Below are positions 9,363 to 18,740 of a stretch of DNA of 37,070 nucleotides, piece after piece; position 1 is the first letter of the stretch; each line of letters starts with the position of its first letter. Source of the DNA: an uncultured Bacteroidota bacterium (lineage in GTDB: Bacteria; Bacteroidota; Bacteroidia; Bacteroidales; GCA-2748055); contig CAKZNC010000024.1 of the NCBI GenBank assembly GCA_937129385.1, forward strand, positions 1-37,070, given 5' to 3'. The notes under the pieces are model-generated. The model was not told where the DNA came from. It saw only the letters and a list, made by a program, of their open reading frames with translations, and searched no databases. Made by a program: the position numbers and the translations under genes.

Positions 9363-10421
9363 TTATCCTTCAATATGCTTCTCTATAAATGTCCTGACAA
9401 GCTGCATCGACTCCTTTCCTTCCGGGAAGATCATATACAGGTTGAGGAATCCATGGATCAGTCCGTCATATTCTTCATAAGCAACTTCCTGACCGGCTTC
9501 TTCGAGTTTACGGGCATACATTCTTCCATCATCCCTGAGCGGATCCACCTGGGCAGTAAGTATCAACGAAGGAGGAAGCTCACCGGTGAGATCAGCTTCA
9601 AGAGGTGATACATACGGATTGATCTCGGAGACTGAATCATCCAGGTAGCTTCGCTTTGAATTCATCACGAATTCCTGTGTTAACAGGTAAGACCTGGTCG
9701 TATCCGACAGGAAATAGACCCGGGAAGGAAATTCTCTCTCGACGAAGGTGGTGGGGGGATAATACAATACCTGGCAGAGGATCCTGCTCTGCTTGTCATC
9801 TCTCTCCTTAAGTGATAGAACTGTGGCGAGGTTGGCTCCTGCACTGTCGCCCATGATTGTGATCTTTTCCCCGGCAATTCCAAGTTGTTTCCTGTTTTTC
9901 ATGATCCAGTCAAGGACCGCATTGACATCATGAAGTGCGGCCGGGTATGGATATTCCGGTGCCAGCCTGTAATCAACGGAGATGATGATCTTGTCAGTGA
10001 CTTTTGCAAGTTTTTTTACAGCCATATCGTACTCTTCGATGCTTCCATACATAAAACCACCTCCATGGATGAAGAATATTGCTGGAGTAGGTGTGTTGAC
10101 CGTTTTCTTCGTGGGATAGTAAATTCTGACGGGTACATTTCCTTCTTCATAATTCACCTGCGTGTCGATCACTTTTTTTACACCGGGTTCAATAATGTCG
10201 AGCAGTTTTTTAGCAAATTCATTGTTGTATGGATTCTCCTCTACATTATCAATTGCCTTTAAAAGTCTGTATGCCTTTGGATCCAGGCAGGTGCCCGGCT
10301 CTGCTGTGGCAAACTTTTCCTTCTTGCAGTTTTGCGGGGACAGTGAATTTTGGGTGACAGCTACAAGCGTGGCTGAAGTGATCAACAGGACCAGGGTCAG
10401 CAGGGGTACTTGTTTTTTCAT
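9363..10421 (-). CDS. Secreted alpha/beta-hydrolase, HSL-type carboxylesterase
   Basis: A 352-residue protein with an N-terminal hydrophobic signal segment (residues 4-22) and no clear lipobox, so periplasmic export is expected. The hormone-sensitive-lipase family motifs are complete: oxyanion-hole HGGG at 119-122, nucleophile elbow GDSAG at 191-195 (Ser193), the catalytic aspartate near 293 in DPLRDD, and His323 in IHGF. The YRLAPE motif at 151-156 is also typical. Family members hydrolyse short-chain esters. In this setting, flanked by a GH78 and a GH-A hydrolase gene, it may remove acetyl or similar groups from polysaccharide fragments, but that is inference from position. It is not one of the pectin acetyl- or methyl-esterase CE families by motif. 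The start is the only good ATG ahead of the signal peptide. Confidence 0.9.
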   Translation of the reverse strand: MKKQVPLLTLVLLITSATLVAVTQNSLSPQNCKKEKFATAEPGTCLDPKAYRLLKAIDNVEENPYNNEFAKKLLDIIEPGVKKVIDTQVNYEEGNVPVRIYYPTKKTVNTPTPAIFFIHGGGFMYGSIEEYDMAVKKLAKVTDKIIISVDYRLAPEYPYPAALHDVNAVLDWIMKNRKQLGIAGEKITIMGDSAGANLATVLSLKERDDKQSRILCQVLYYPPTTFVEREFPSRVYFLSDTTRSYLLTQEFVMNSKRSYLDDSVSEINPYVSPLEADLTGELPPSLILTAQVDPLRDDGRMYARKLEEAGQEVAYEEYDGLIHGFLNLYMIFPEGKESMQLVRTFIEKHIEG

Positions 10422-10813
10422 TTGAATATGAATTATTCGGTTGTATTGATGCTTATTCTCATTATTTGCAACGGAAAAATGCAGAAAAATTGTACTGCAA
10501 AACGTGGAATTTATTCAGGCAACAATGATTGCCGACTAATAATGATAACAATAGTGTGAGGGTTTCGTTCCGGATCGCCTTATGTTTTGCAATATGCCGC
10601 AAGTACCCGGAACCTGTCCGGTACATATTGAATTATGGGATCTTCGGGTAAGTTGACAGTCAGCGGATGTGAAAGACAGTTTAAATTGGTTAAAAGTAGT
10701 TGACAGTCAGGAAGATCATATTTACATCCCGGTATCTGCCATATGCTGAATTTCTGCCCGATCACGCTGTTTACGCAGTTGATTATCGTAATTTAATGAA
10801 ATGTATGATTGAG
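10422..10813. promoter_or_regulatory. Divergent intergenic region (about 390 bp)
   Basis: This gap separates the minus-strand esterase gene from the plus-strand small secreted protein and must hold promoters for both. I find no convincing TAnnTTTG element. It contains a 13-bp direct repeat, listed separately. Short frames inside it have no protein-like features. Confidence 0.5.
10651..10710. repeat. Pair of 13-bp direct repeats in the divergent promoter region
   Basis: AGTTGACAGTCAG occurs exactly at 10651-10663 and again at 10698-10710, spaced 47 bp start to start (about 4.5 helical turns), between two divergent genes. This arrangement fits a regulator binding two sites, but it may also be a local duplication. 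Confidence 0.45.
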
Positions 10814-11341
10814 ATGAAGTACATATTCAACATGATCATTTTTGTCCTATTGATGAACTCCGGCTTGAAGGCACAGGTTGTCAATTCATCTGATCTTTCC
10901 GTCAGCGGGATAACTTTCAGATCGGAAAGCACCTGGAACCATTCTGAAACTGATCGGAATGATGTGCTCGGACTGGTGAACATGAACAGGAACCTCCAGC
11001 TGAAACTGTGGTTCCAGGATTTCGAGGGGACAGCAAAGCAGTGTCTTGTTGGAATTATGGACAGAGAGGGGTGCAGCATGCTGAAGTCACCTTTTACAAC
11101 GCGGGTTGACAACAGGGAGGCTACAGCAGTCATCGCGGGTAAGACTTCCGGTCATCGACCGGTAAAACTATTGATTCTTGCCATTCAACAGGGTAACGGG
11201 TATTACGTGGCGACATTCGAATGTCCCGAAGACAGTTTCCGTGATCACCTGCAGATGATGAACCGGTTGATCAGCTCGATCTCCCTGGATGATCCGCTAC
11301 AGAGCCAGGTATATTATGCCGATCAAAAGACAAGTTCGTAA
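10814..11341 (+). CDS. Small secreted protein of unknown function
   Basis: A 175-residue protein if started at the ATG at 10814, which gives a clean signal peptide (MKYIFNMIIFVLLMNSGLKA, cleaved before Gln). In-frame ATGs at 10796 and 10805 are possible; the open frame extends further upstream, but that extension has no signal-peptide character. The mature part is a small soluble domain. Its closing pattern (GYYVATFECPEDSFRDHLQM, then a helix ending LISSISLDD) is reminiscent of the PsbP/DcrB-like fold, where a strand is followed by a helix and a 'SI' ending, but this is only an impression. It is the only plus-strand gene in the first 21 kb, and its 3' end overlaps the end of the convergent GH-A hydrolase gene by 19 bp. 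No function can be assigned. Confidence 0.7.
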   Translation: MKYIFNMIIFVLLMNSGLKAQVVNSSDLSVSGITFRSESTWNHSETDRNDVLGLVNMNRNLQLKLWFQDFEGTAKQCLVGIMDREGCSMLKSPFTTRVDNREATAVIAGKTSGHRPVKLLILAIQQGNGYYVATFECPEDSFRDHLQMMNRLISSISLDDPLQSQVYYADQKTSS

Positions 11342-13530
11342 TAGATGGTCTTATGCACTGAACCATCTGCCATAAAACTCTTGCTATTGCAATTGATCAC
11401 TTCACCGGTCGGTTTGCCAACATGGTCAAGAATCCTCACCTCTTTGATCTTTCTGTCGAGGGTGAGCCTGAACTGGACCGGTTCCATGAGGATCGGCTGA
11501 ATTCCCGGGTCCAGCAATTCGGTCATCTCTTCATTGAATTTCATGTTCGTATTCCTGGCGCGAGCGACAGCAGTGACGATCATACTTTCACAATGATCCA
11601 GGTCCAACTCCCGGTCTGCACTGGTGATAAAGATCACCGAGAATGGTGTTTCTGAAACAATGGCCACCTGGCCAGCCCTGAGTTCCTTTCCTCCTGTAAA
11701 CCCAACAACACCTGATGAAAAGGGCGTTTCAAGGGTGAAGAATCCCTTTTCGGAATAATCCCAGGTAAGCTGACCCGTATTGGATTCAATGACCTTATTA
11801 ATGGTGTCCCAATACCTGTGGTAGTCACCCTCAAGGGTTTCGCGGAATTCATCTGCAAATGCGAGTTCAACCTTTCCAATTGCAAAAACCTCATTGGGTG
11901 GAGTACCGGTGATCTCCTTTTGATCCCAGTCCTGCCTCACAGATTCATCAAATCCGATCATGCCGTCCTGCAGGCTTGGAATATGCACATGACGGGTATG
12001 CACAACTTCACCCTCTTCGATCTCATCGCGATAGATCATGGCTGCTATGGCCGGATAAAGAGGAAGCTGCGTCGGGGCATTGACATTGTATACTCCGGGA
12101 GTATGGATTGTTTGGGTGAAATGGGGATAATCACTGGCAAACTGGTAGGAGGCATCCCAATCATTTAATCCGAGTCCGTATATACCCACAACTGCCGGGC
12201 CTTCGGCAATCCATTCATTTGGAGGAAGACTCATCCATTCTGACAGGGCAAAGGGCCGGTCAGAGATTTGCTGTCGGCCTGTACTCAGGAAACCGCTTCC
12301 GGGTGAAGAGAGCATGGAGGCGTTATTCATACTACCCGGAACGAGCCGGTGACCTGTACCGCCTCCGAAATAATTATGCCTGTCGATAAACCCCACGGAG
12401 CGGTCTGCCTCCAGGTTATAATAATGCGTGATACCGGCACCTGCCTGCCAGCACGACCCGACAATGGCACCCTTGTACCCGGTCTCACGGATCGCTTTTG
12501 CAAACCTGTCGTAAAAAGCAAGCTGCTCTTCATAGAGAAACCTTGCATGATCCCTGAGAAAAAGGGGAACAACCGTATCTCTTTCAGCATACTTGCTGTA
12601 TTCGTATCCATAGATACCATGACTGGCAACTGGCGTGATGTTGCATTTTTCCAGGTTCCAGTCTTCGTCTCTTACCGATCGGCCCCATTCAAATGCGGCT
12701 TCACCCCAGGCTGTTTCGAGCGCCTCCTGTGAGCCATATTTGTTCTCAAGCCAGCTACAGAATTTTTCCCGGTGAAGCTCTTTGTATGTAGGACACAATT
12801 CCATCATCTTGTCTGCCGTTGAAAACCAGATGTTGTCCTCGTTCTGCAATTCGATGAAATTGAGAGCCGGATCATCGGCGTAACGCAACCCGGTTTCCGG
12901 ATTTTTATGTTCCAGCATGTGTACAAGCAGATCAATATGGAGGTCCTGGATGTCTTCAGCAAAGTTGACAAGGCCAATGGTGCTGTAGCTAAGATGTCCG
13001 CCCATGTCGGCCCTGGCAATCTCATCATATGCCAGCAATCGCTCTTTGTCACCCGGGCGCAGTTTGTGGCCGTAGATCGGTGACCAGCCGTAGTAGATGC
13101 CGGCCTCCCTCAAAGATGCCTGGAAATAATCAAAATGATTCCACTTCTCCTGGGTGATACGGTCGGAACGAGTCTCCGACAATCCATGCTGCGTGAACTT
13201 GTGGAAACGAACGCCATTGACGCCGTAATGGGTCAACTGTTGCACCCATTGATCGATGGTTGCATCATCAGTAAATGGCCTGGCAGAACAGATATTCACT
13301 CCCCAGAATTTTACAGGCGTACCATCTTCAAATACAAAGTCATCACCCTCCATCTTGACAAATCCATGGGATCCCGCCGGTTTGTCCAGCCAGTCGGACA
13401 TGTCAATGACACTGCCATAAAAATTTTCATCTGGTTGAAATTCAAACCATTCGGGCTCTGTAAACGAAGTTTCTTTTTTTGAACAGGAAAAAAGAATTGT
13501 GAAAGCAACGAACAATACGGGGTATTTCAT
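11323..13530 (-). CDS. Clan GH-A type glycoside hydrolase, lipoprotein
   Basis: A 735-residue protein from the ATG at 13530, preceded by an A-rich leader and giving a compact lipoprotein signal (MKYPVLFVAFTILFSC). An ATG 12 codons upstream (13566) is possible but only adds a charged leader. An N-terminal beta domain leads into GTPVKFWGVNICSARPF, the usual opening of a GH5/GH42-like TIM barrel, and GVNGVRFHKF. The expected catalytic pair is visible: Glu231 in FIELQNED (acid/base after strand 4) and Glu431 in ALSEWMSLP (nucleophile after strand 7). The C-terminal roughly 200 residues form a beta-rich domain. I cannot assign the CAZy family; GH5-like subfamilies or related unclassified GH-A groups are the best candidates, so the substrate is unknown. 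It is followed on the same strand by the esterase and GH78 genes, with the small plus-strand gene in between. Confidence 0.85.
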   Translation of the reverse strand: MKYPVLFVAFTILFSCSKKETSFTEPEWFEFQPDENFYGSVIDMSDWLDKPAGSHGFVKMEGDDFVFEDGTPVKFWGVNICSARPFTDDATIDQWVQQLTHYGVNGVRFHKFTQHGLSETRSDRITQEKWNHFDYFQASLREAGIYYGWSPIYGHKLRPGDKERLLAYDEIARADMGGHLSYSTIGLVNFAEDIQDLHIDLLVHMLEHKNPETGLRYADDPALNFIELQNEDNIWFSTADKMMELCPTYKELHREKFCSWLENKYGSQEALETAWGEAAFEWGRSVRDEDWNLEKCNITPVASHGIYGYEYSKYAERDTVVPLFLRDHARFLYEEQLAFYDRFAKAIRETGYKGAIVGSCWQAGAGITHYYNLEADRSVGFIDRHNYFGGGTGHRLVPGSMNNASMLSSPGSGFLSTGRQQISDRPFALSEWMSLPPNEWIAEGPAVVGIYGLGLNDWDASYQFASDYPHFTQTIHTPGVYNVNAPTQLPLYPAIAAMIYRDEIEEGEVVHTRHVHIPSLQDGMIGFDESVRQDWDQKEITGTPPNEVFAIGKVELAFADEFRETLEGDYHRYWDTINKVIESNTGQLTWDYSEKGFFTLETPFSSGVVGFTGGKELRAGQVAIVSETPFSVIFITSADRELDLDHCESMIVTAVARARNTNMKFNEEMTELLDPGIQPILMEPVQFRLTLDRKIKEVRILDHVGKPTGEVINCNSKSFMADGSVHKTIYYELVF

Positions 13531-13709
13531 TTTGATCTTTTTGTTAGTAGTTTTCTGATCTTTCATTGTGGAGGTAATCCCGCAAAATCGATCAGTTCAA
13601 ATATAGAAAAAATGCTGATACTCTTTCAAACTGCGTTGCATGGATAATACCATCCAAGTTGAATGCGGAATCCCGGAAAAACTGAATAAGGATAGGAGAT
13701 GCCATCAAC

Positions 13710-16700
13710 TCAGGGTTTTATTGGATCAATGCGAAGATGGTAAACAGCCTCTTTCGGTTTTACCCGGTATTTCTCAAGCTGGCGTACGGCGGTGCCGCCA
13801 ACTCCTGATACTTCGTAATCGATATTCAGGGTAATATATGGTGCATCCTTCAGCTGGTGTTGGTACATCGCACGTGAAAGATTATCGGTGGTGTATTTAT
13901 GGAGACTGAAATTCATGAGATCGTCAGAAGAGAAACGCAGCCCTGTGCCCGCCCCATTTCCGACATGAACCCATCGTATATCCGTATGGTTGCCATAATC
14001 CTGCGGCATAAGATAGGGCACATATTCACGGTCTGCGTTAGAGTGGTAAACTCCGATTTTGGATCCGGTCTTCCGATCGGGATAACTCTCCCAGGGACCT
14101 CTTCCATACCAACTCACATCTCTGAATTCCGGGGGCAAACGGAATTGCCAGCCCACTTTGGGCAAAATATCGGGCATTACACCGTGCGGCACAAGGTGAA
14201 AATCAATCTCCACGGTTCCATCAGGGAAAAATCTGTACTCTTCCCTGCATTCAAAAGCCCCTCTTAAATTGGTCGAATGATGGTACTTGTGAAGTTTGAT
14301 CTGGATATAGCCATCCAGCGAGGTGCTTTTTGATCCTACCACTTCAGTGTTGAATTCACGCATTCCCAGGGTACGCAATTGGTTGTCAATACTCCTGCCC
14401 AGTCCGGCCATCATCTTGCTGTCAGAATACTTGTAAGCTCCCCAAGGATCCACATCATTGGCAAGGGGTGCTCTCCAGATGTTGAATGACGGCCCGCTTT
14501 CGATCAGGAGTGTATCGCCTGATATCACGGATTCGAAGGAGCCGGTCTGCCTGGACAATCGGTATTGAACAGCATTGCAGGTGATCACATATGCATTGTC
14601 CTCCGTCAACAGCTCAATCTCTTTTCCCTGGGATGAATTCTTTGCCCTGTAGCTATCCTGGATGACAAATTGCTCCCAGGCCACCTCATGTCCCTGTTCT
14701 GCCCGGTTTTTTTTCTCCCGTGACCGGAATGATATTGTGAGGATCAGCTCTCCCGGGGTTTTTAATTTCGCAAAAGGCACCTGCACAGTTGTAGAATCTC
14801 CGGGTAAACAATTTACTTTGATTGATCCCTCTTCTGCCAATTCCCCATCCATCAGAAATGACCACGCAACATCAAAATCTGCCAGGTCTGTAAAATGATG
14901 ATGATTGATCACCATGAATTCTCCCATTGGAACATTGACCCCAATGATCTCTATAGGTTGTGCCGACTTCCTGACCTGGTGAAGCTCCGGTTGAATGCTC
15001 CTGTCAGGCCAGACAATTCCGTAAGTCCGACCACCCAGTCCGGTTGAATAGAACTCCCCGCCAACTGAGTCTGTTTCGAAATGCATGGACAATAGCGCTT
15101 CCCCGGGACTGATCCCGTCATACAGCTCCCCGATGGAATATACGGTGTCGGAGATCTGTACATCATCTATGACCATGGAGGATAACCTTCCTGAGTATTC
15201 CCCCTGGTCCTGGTTTTCCGAATCCCTGCCAATACACAGTGGAAATGGAGAATGAGCAATTTTTCCGGAGGCTTTTTCATTTGCTACCATTTCCTGATCG
15301 ACAAATACCGAGATCGCTTTTCCATCATAGATACCTGCAACATGATGCCAGTTGCCAAACCAATCCCCCGGTATTCTACCTGAAGCTGAAATACGGGATG
15401 ATGTGTTGTTGTAATAAGGGCTTTGGTGTATGTCGCCAAGGTTGTTTTGCTGAATATAAAATTCGATGCTTCCGGGTGAATCCATCCGTATGCCATACTG
15501 GTGATCACCCTTCATAATAAAGTTATTTGGTTGAGGAATCATCCCGGGGTTTACCCAGAAGCTGATAACCAGTCGATCCCCGCAAACATCCAGGGAGGGA
15601 TCCCTGTAGAATTCGACCCATTGATCATGACCAGAGAATGAGAGTGCCCGGCCGCTTCTACCTTCCACAAATTCGGGGCGTCCAAGGATGATGCCATGAT
15701 TGCTTTTCGCAGAATGATCGGGGGTGGACCACAGGGGGACGGTAATGCCCGGACTGATCCAGTCCCAGATGGCCCCGCCGGTGATCTTCGGATATCTTCT
15801 GATCAACTCCCAGTATTCATCCAGTCCGCCCAGTCCGTTCCCTGTCGCCGCCAGGTATTCATCCATGAAAGCAGGCCGGAGGTCATCTTCACCCAATATC
15901 CGGTGTTCTGCCAGGTTTTTTAGCTGATAGGGGGTCCAGTACCTGGGACCAGTAATATCCTCGTAGGGAATGTAAAACGTATTGCCACCGTACATCCAAG
16001 CGGGGCGCGAGGGATCAATCTCTTTCCCTGTCGTGATGACCTCATCAATATTGGGTCCGCTGCCAGATTCATTCCCTGCACTCCACATGATCACGCTCGC
16101 ATGATTCCGATCCCTGTAAACAAGCTTGCGACTCCGGTCCCTGTACATTTCAGTATAACTGGAATCATAGGACAGTTCTATATGCTGATGTGCCTCATCC
16201 CCAACTTCATTGATCAGGTAGATACCCAGTGAATCGGCAAGGTGGACATAAGCAGGTGAAGGTGGGTAATGTGATGTTCGCACACAATTGATGTTATTCC
16301 TTTTCATGATCAGGAGGTCTTCCCTGAGTGTATTTATCGGAACAGCCTGGCCGTGATCAGGATGATGCATGTGGCTGTTCACACCATTTAGCTTCACGGG
16401 TTTCCCGTTTACGAGAAGCATTTCATCCCGTATTTCCACCTCCCTGAAACCGATGTTGGCGGAAAATGTTTCAACCAGATCACCATCCTGGTTATAAAGG
16501 GTATACAGGATTTTATACAAATGGGGATGCTCGGCCGACCATTGATCAGGCTCCACGGCTTCTGCGCTGACTTTTACATCCAGGGGAACACCTGGTGCGA
16601 TATTCAAGCCTTCCCTGCGTATTGGATTCCCCAGGATCGACCCCCGGGAATCATCAAGAACATCCACCTCAAGGGCATAATTTTCAGCGAATTTTCCGGA

Positions 16701-17507
16701 GGCATTTGTAAGTTGAATAATGGTGTGCAGGTTAGCGGTGCGGCAGGCGTCGTCAAATTCAGTATAATAATAATGATCACTTATACGGACCTGCGGCATC
16801 GCATATAGCAGCACATCTCTGAAAATTCCTGAAAGCCGCCACATGTCCTGGTTCTCCAGGTAAGAACCGTCACAGAAACGGATCACTTTCACTGCGATCA
16901 CATTCTTTCCTCTTTTCAGGTAGGAGGTTATATTGTATTCCGCCGGTTCAAATCCTCCCTGGTTATAACCAACAGGATGACCATTGACCCAGACGTATGA
17001 GGCCGACTTGATCCCTTCAAATCGCATGAAAATATCGCGTTGCCTCCAGTTCCGGGGGATCCTGAACTCTTTCCGGTAACAGCCGGTGGGATTATAATAA
17101 TCGGGGATGTTGGGTGGATCACTTTCGAAACTGAGTGCAATGTTCCTGAATTTGGGGTCGCCATACCCTTGCATCTGCCAGTTGGAGGGAACCTCGATCT
17201 CATTCCATTGGCGGTCGTTGAACCTGTAGAGTTGAAAATTTCCCGGGGCAAGCTCCGGTCTGTGTACCCATTTAAATTTCCAGCTTCCATTGAGAGACAG
17301 GAAGTATGGACTGGCTGCAGGATCACTTTTGGTGGCCGCCTCCCTGGTTTCGAAGGGAATATGAAAGGAGTGCGGGAATACCTGTCCCATTTCAAATACT
17401 GCAGGATCTTCAATATCTCCGGGAGCAAATACAAATTGTTGGGACCAGAGGCTGAAAGGCAGCCCGGAAACTAGAACGACCAGGATGAGTATGTGCAAAC
17501 GCTGCAT
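13710..17507 (-). CDS. GH2 beta-galactosidase-like enzyme with inserted LamG domain
   Basis: A 1265-residue protein from the ATG at 17507, which starts a good signal peptide (ending SLWSQQ); the frame also runs 16 codons upstream without a better start. The layout is LacZ-like: sugar-binding jelly roll (about 65-235), immunoglobulin-like domain (about 240-355), and a TIM barrel from about 360 with KLNGVNSHMHHPDHG, acid/base Glu480 in WSAGNESG and nucleophile Glu550 in FMDEYLAATGNG. After GGAIWDWISPGI the barrel is interrupted by about 200 residues (roughly 605-810) of LamG/ConA-like jelly roll (ALSFSGHDQWVEFY, WHHVAGIYDG, VIDDVQISD). The sequence then resumes with YGIVWPDRSIQPELHQVRK, as in LacZ, and ends in a Bgal_small_N-type domain. 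It probably releases beta-galactose or a related sugar from polysaccharide side chains in the periplasm. The insert may bind glycan near the active site. Confidence 0.93.
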   Translation of the reverse strand: MQRLHILILVVLVSGLPFSLWSQQFVFAPGDIEDPAVFEMGQVFPHSFHIPFETREAATKSDPAASPYFLSLNGSWKFKWVHRPELAPGNFQLYRFNDRQWNEIEVPSNWQMQGYGDPKFRNIALSFESDPPNIPDYYNPTGCYRKEFRIPRNWRQRDIFMRFEGIKSASYVWVNGHPVGYNQGGFEPAEYNITSYLKRGKNVIAVKVIRFCDGSYLENQDMWRLSGIFRDVLLYAMPQVRISDHYYYTEFDDACRTANLHTIIQLTNASGKFAENYALEVDVLDDSRGSILGNPIRREGLNIAPGVPLDVKVSAEAVEPDQWSAEHPHLYKILYTLYNQDGDLVETFSANIGFREVEIRDEMLLVNGKPVKLNGVNSHMHHPDHGQAVPINTLREDLLIMKRNNINCVRTSHYPPSPAYVHLADSLGIYLINEVGDEAHQHIELSYDSSYTEMYRDRSRKLVYRDRNHASVIMWSAGNESGSGPNIDEVITTGKEIDPSRPAWMYGGNTFYIPYEDITGPRYWTPYQLKNLAEHRILGEDDLRPAFMDEYLAATGNGLGGLDEYWELIRRYPKITGGAIWDWISPGITVPLWSTPDHSAKSNHGIILGRPEFVEGRSGRALSFSGHDQWVEFYRDPSLDVCGDRLVISFWVNPGMIPQPNNFIMKGDHQYGIRMDSPGSIEFYIQQNNLGDIHQSPYYNNTSSRISASGRIPGDWFGNWHHVAGIYDGKAISVFVDQEMVANEKASGKIAHSPFPLCIGRDSENQDQGEYSGRLSSMVIDDVQISDTVYSIGELYDGISPGEALLSMHFETDSVGGEFYSTGLGGRTYGIVWPDRSIQPELHQVRKSAQPIEIIGVNVPMGEFMVINHHHFTDLADFDVAWSFLMDGELAEEGSIKVNCLPGDSTTVQVPFAKLKTPGELILTISFRSREKKNRAEQGHEVAWEQFVIQDSYRAKNSSQGKEIELLTEDNAYVITCNAVQYRLSRQTGSFESVISGDTLLIESGPSFNIWRAPLANDVDPWGAYKYSDSKMMAGLGRSIDNQLRTLGMREFNTEVVGSKSTSLDGYIQIKLHKYHHSTNLRGAFECREEYRFFPDGTVEIDFHLVPHGVMPDILPKVGWQFRLPPEFRDVSWYGRGPWESYPDRKTGSKIGVYHSNADREYVPYLMPQDYGNHTDIRWVHVGNGAGTGLRFSSDDLMNFSLHKYTTDNLSRAMYQHQLKDAPYITLNIDYEVSGVGGTAVRQLEKYRVKPKEAVYHLRIDPIKP

Positions 17508-17634
17508 AGGAATTTGTTTTGACAATAAAGATAATGCACCAATCCAAATACACAAACCGGCCGTGGAATTACGGTCAGGATCATGAGATAATTCATGTGT
17601 TCAGGAGATCAGGTATACAGACAGGAGACCAGTA

Positions 17635-18720
17635 TCATCCTCTGCCAAGGGTCTTCAGCATCTTGTAATGTTCATGAATTGCTTTGGGGAAGTTCGGTTG
17701 CTCGAAATAGGGGAGGTTGAATTCCCGGGCTGTTTCTTTTACGATGGGCGAGATCTTGCGGTAATGTACATGACAGATCGCCGGGAAGAGATGGTGCTCC
17801 ACCTGGTAATTCAATGCGCCGATCAGCCAGGACAGAACCCGGTTGTTTGGCGCATAGTTGGTGGTGGTCATCAGCTGGTGGATAGCCCAGTGATTCTCTA
17901 TGCTCCCGTCCTCGGCAGGTTCCGGGAAGGCTGATGTAGGCATGACATGCGCTGTCTGGAAGATCACCGCAAGTGAAAAGCCTGCAATAAAATGCATTAC
18001 GACGTAGAAGAGTACGATCATCCACCAGGCAATGGGAACAAACAGGATCGGGATCACCAGCATGTAGGTGTAATAGATCACTTTTGAAAGGATCAACTCT
18101 GTAATAATTTGTGTTTTGTTTTTGCCATTCAGACGAACACCCTCTTTCAGGTAGCCAGCCAGCTGTTTAAAATCCTTGGTTATCGTCCAGGAAATAGTCA
18201 TCAGTCCGTACAGGAACCAGGCATAAATGTGCTGGTACCTGTGAAATTTTTTGTGCTCCTGGTGGGGGGAGAACCGAAGCAGATCACCGGCGTCAATATC
18301 TTCGTCATGCCCGTCTATATTGGTAAAGCTGTGGTGAAGAATATTGTGCTGGTACTGCCAGTTTACATGGAATCCACCAAGCATGCTCATGGAGTAAGAA
18401 AGAATCTTGTTCACCCGCTGGTTGCTTGAATAGGAACGATGGTTGGCATCGTGCATGACCGAAAGGCCGATTCCGGCAGTGCCGAATCCCATGAATACCC
18501 AACAGAGGGCAATCAGCCATGGACTTGTCACCAGGCCTGTTACCATGCTAAAGTACGGCAGAAAAAAGAGCATGAACATGAAGATGGTTTTTGCCACCAT
18601 GTTGCCGTTTCCAAATCTGCTGATCCGGTGATCCTCGAAATAGCTTTTCACTCTGCCCCTTAGACTGTTCACAAACTCTGCTTCCAGCGAATTTGCATAC
18701 TTTATCGTTTTTTTACCCAT
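17635..18720 (-). CDS. Membrane fatty acid desaturase (acyl-lipid/acyl-CoA type)
   Basis: A 361-residue integral membrane di-iron enzyme. The three histidine boxes are all present: HDANH at 90-94, HNILHH at 125-130 and QVEHH at 306-310. The Gln-x-x-His-His form of the third box is typical of front-end (Delta5/Delta6-like) desaturases, but there is no N-terminal cytochrome b5 domain. Hydrophobic segments lie at about 42-62, 66-88, 210-230 and 232-255. The enzyme introduces a double bond into membrane fatty acyl chains using O2 and an electron donor, so the host can use oxygen at least part of the time. It sits between the GH51 and GH2 genes on the same strand without obvious functional link. 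The ATG at 18720 follows an inverted repeat 20 bp upstream that might matter for temperature or other control. Confidence 0.93.
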   Translation of the reverse strand: MGKKTIKYANSLEAEFVNSLRGRVKSYFEDHRISRFGNGNMVAKTIFMFMLFFLPYFSMVTGLVTSPWLIALCWVFMGFGTAGIGLSVMHDANHRSYSSNQRVNKILSYSMSMLGGFHVNWQYQHNILHHSFTNIDGHDEDIDAGDLLRFSPHQEHKKFHRYQHIYAWFLYGLMTISWTITKDFKQLAGYLKEGVRLNGKNKTQIITELILSKVIYYTYMLVIPILFVPIAWWMIVLFYVVMHFIAGFSLAVIFQTAHVMPTSAFPEPAEDGSIENHWAIHQLMTTTNYAPNNRVLSWLIGALNYQVEHHLFPAICHVHYRKISPIVKETAREFNLPYFEQPNFPKAIHEHYKMLKTLGRG

Positions 18721-18740
18721 ATTCTTTTCTGCTTCTCCTG

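Noticed and set aside
10580-10765. 61-codon minus-strand frame in the divergent gap
   Set aside because: It has no start context, signal peptide or recognisable domain, and it spans the direct repeats.
10700-10813. Upstream extension of the small secreted protein from a TTG
   Set aside because: The extension would bury the signal peptide inside the protein and includes one copy of the direct repeat; a noncoding promoter region is more likely.
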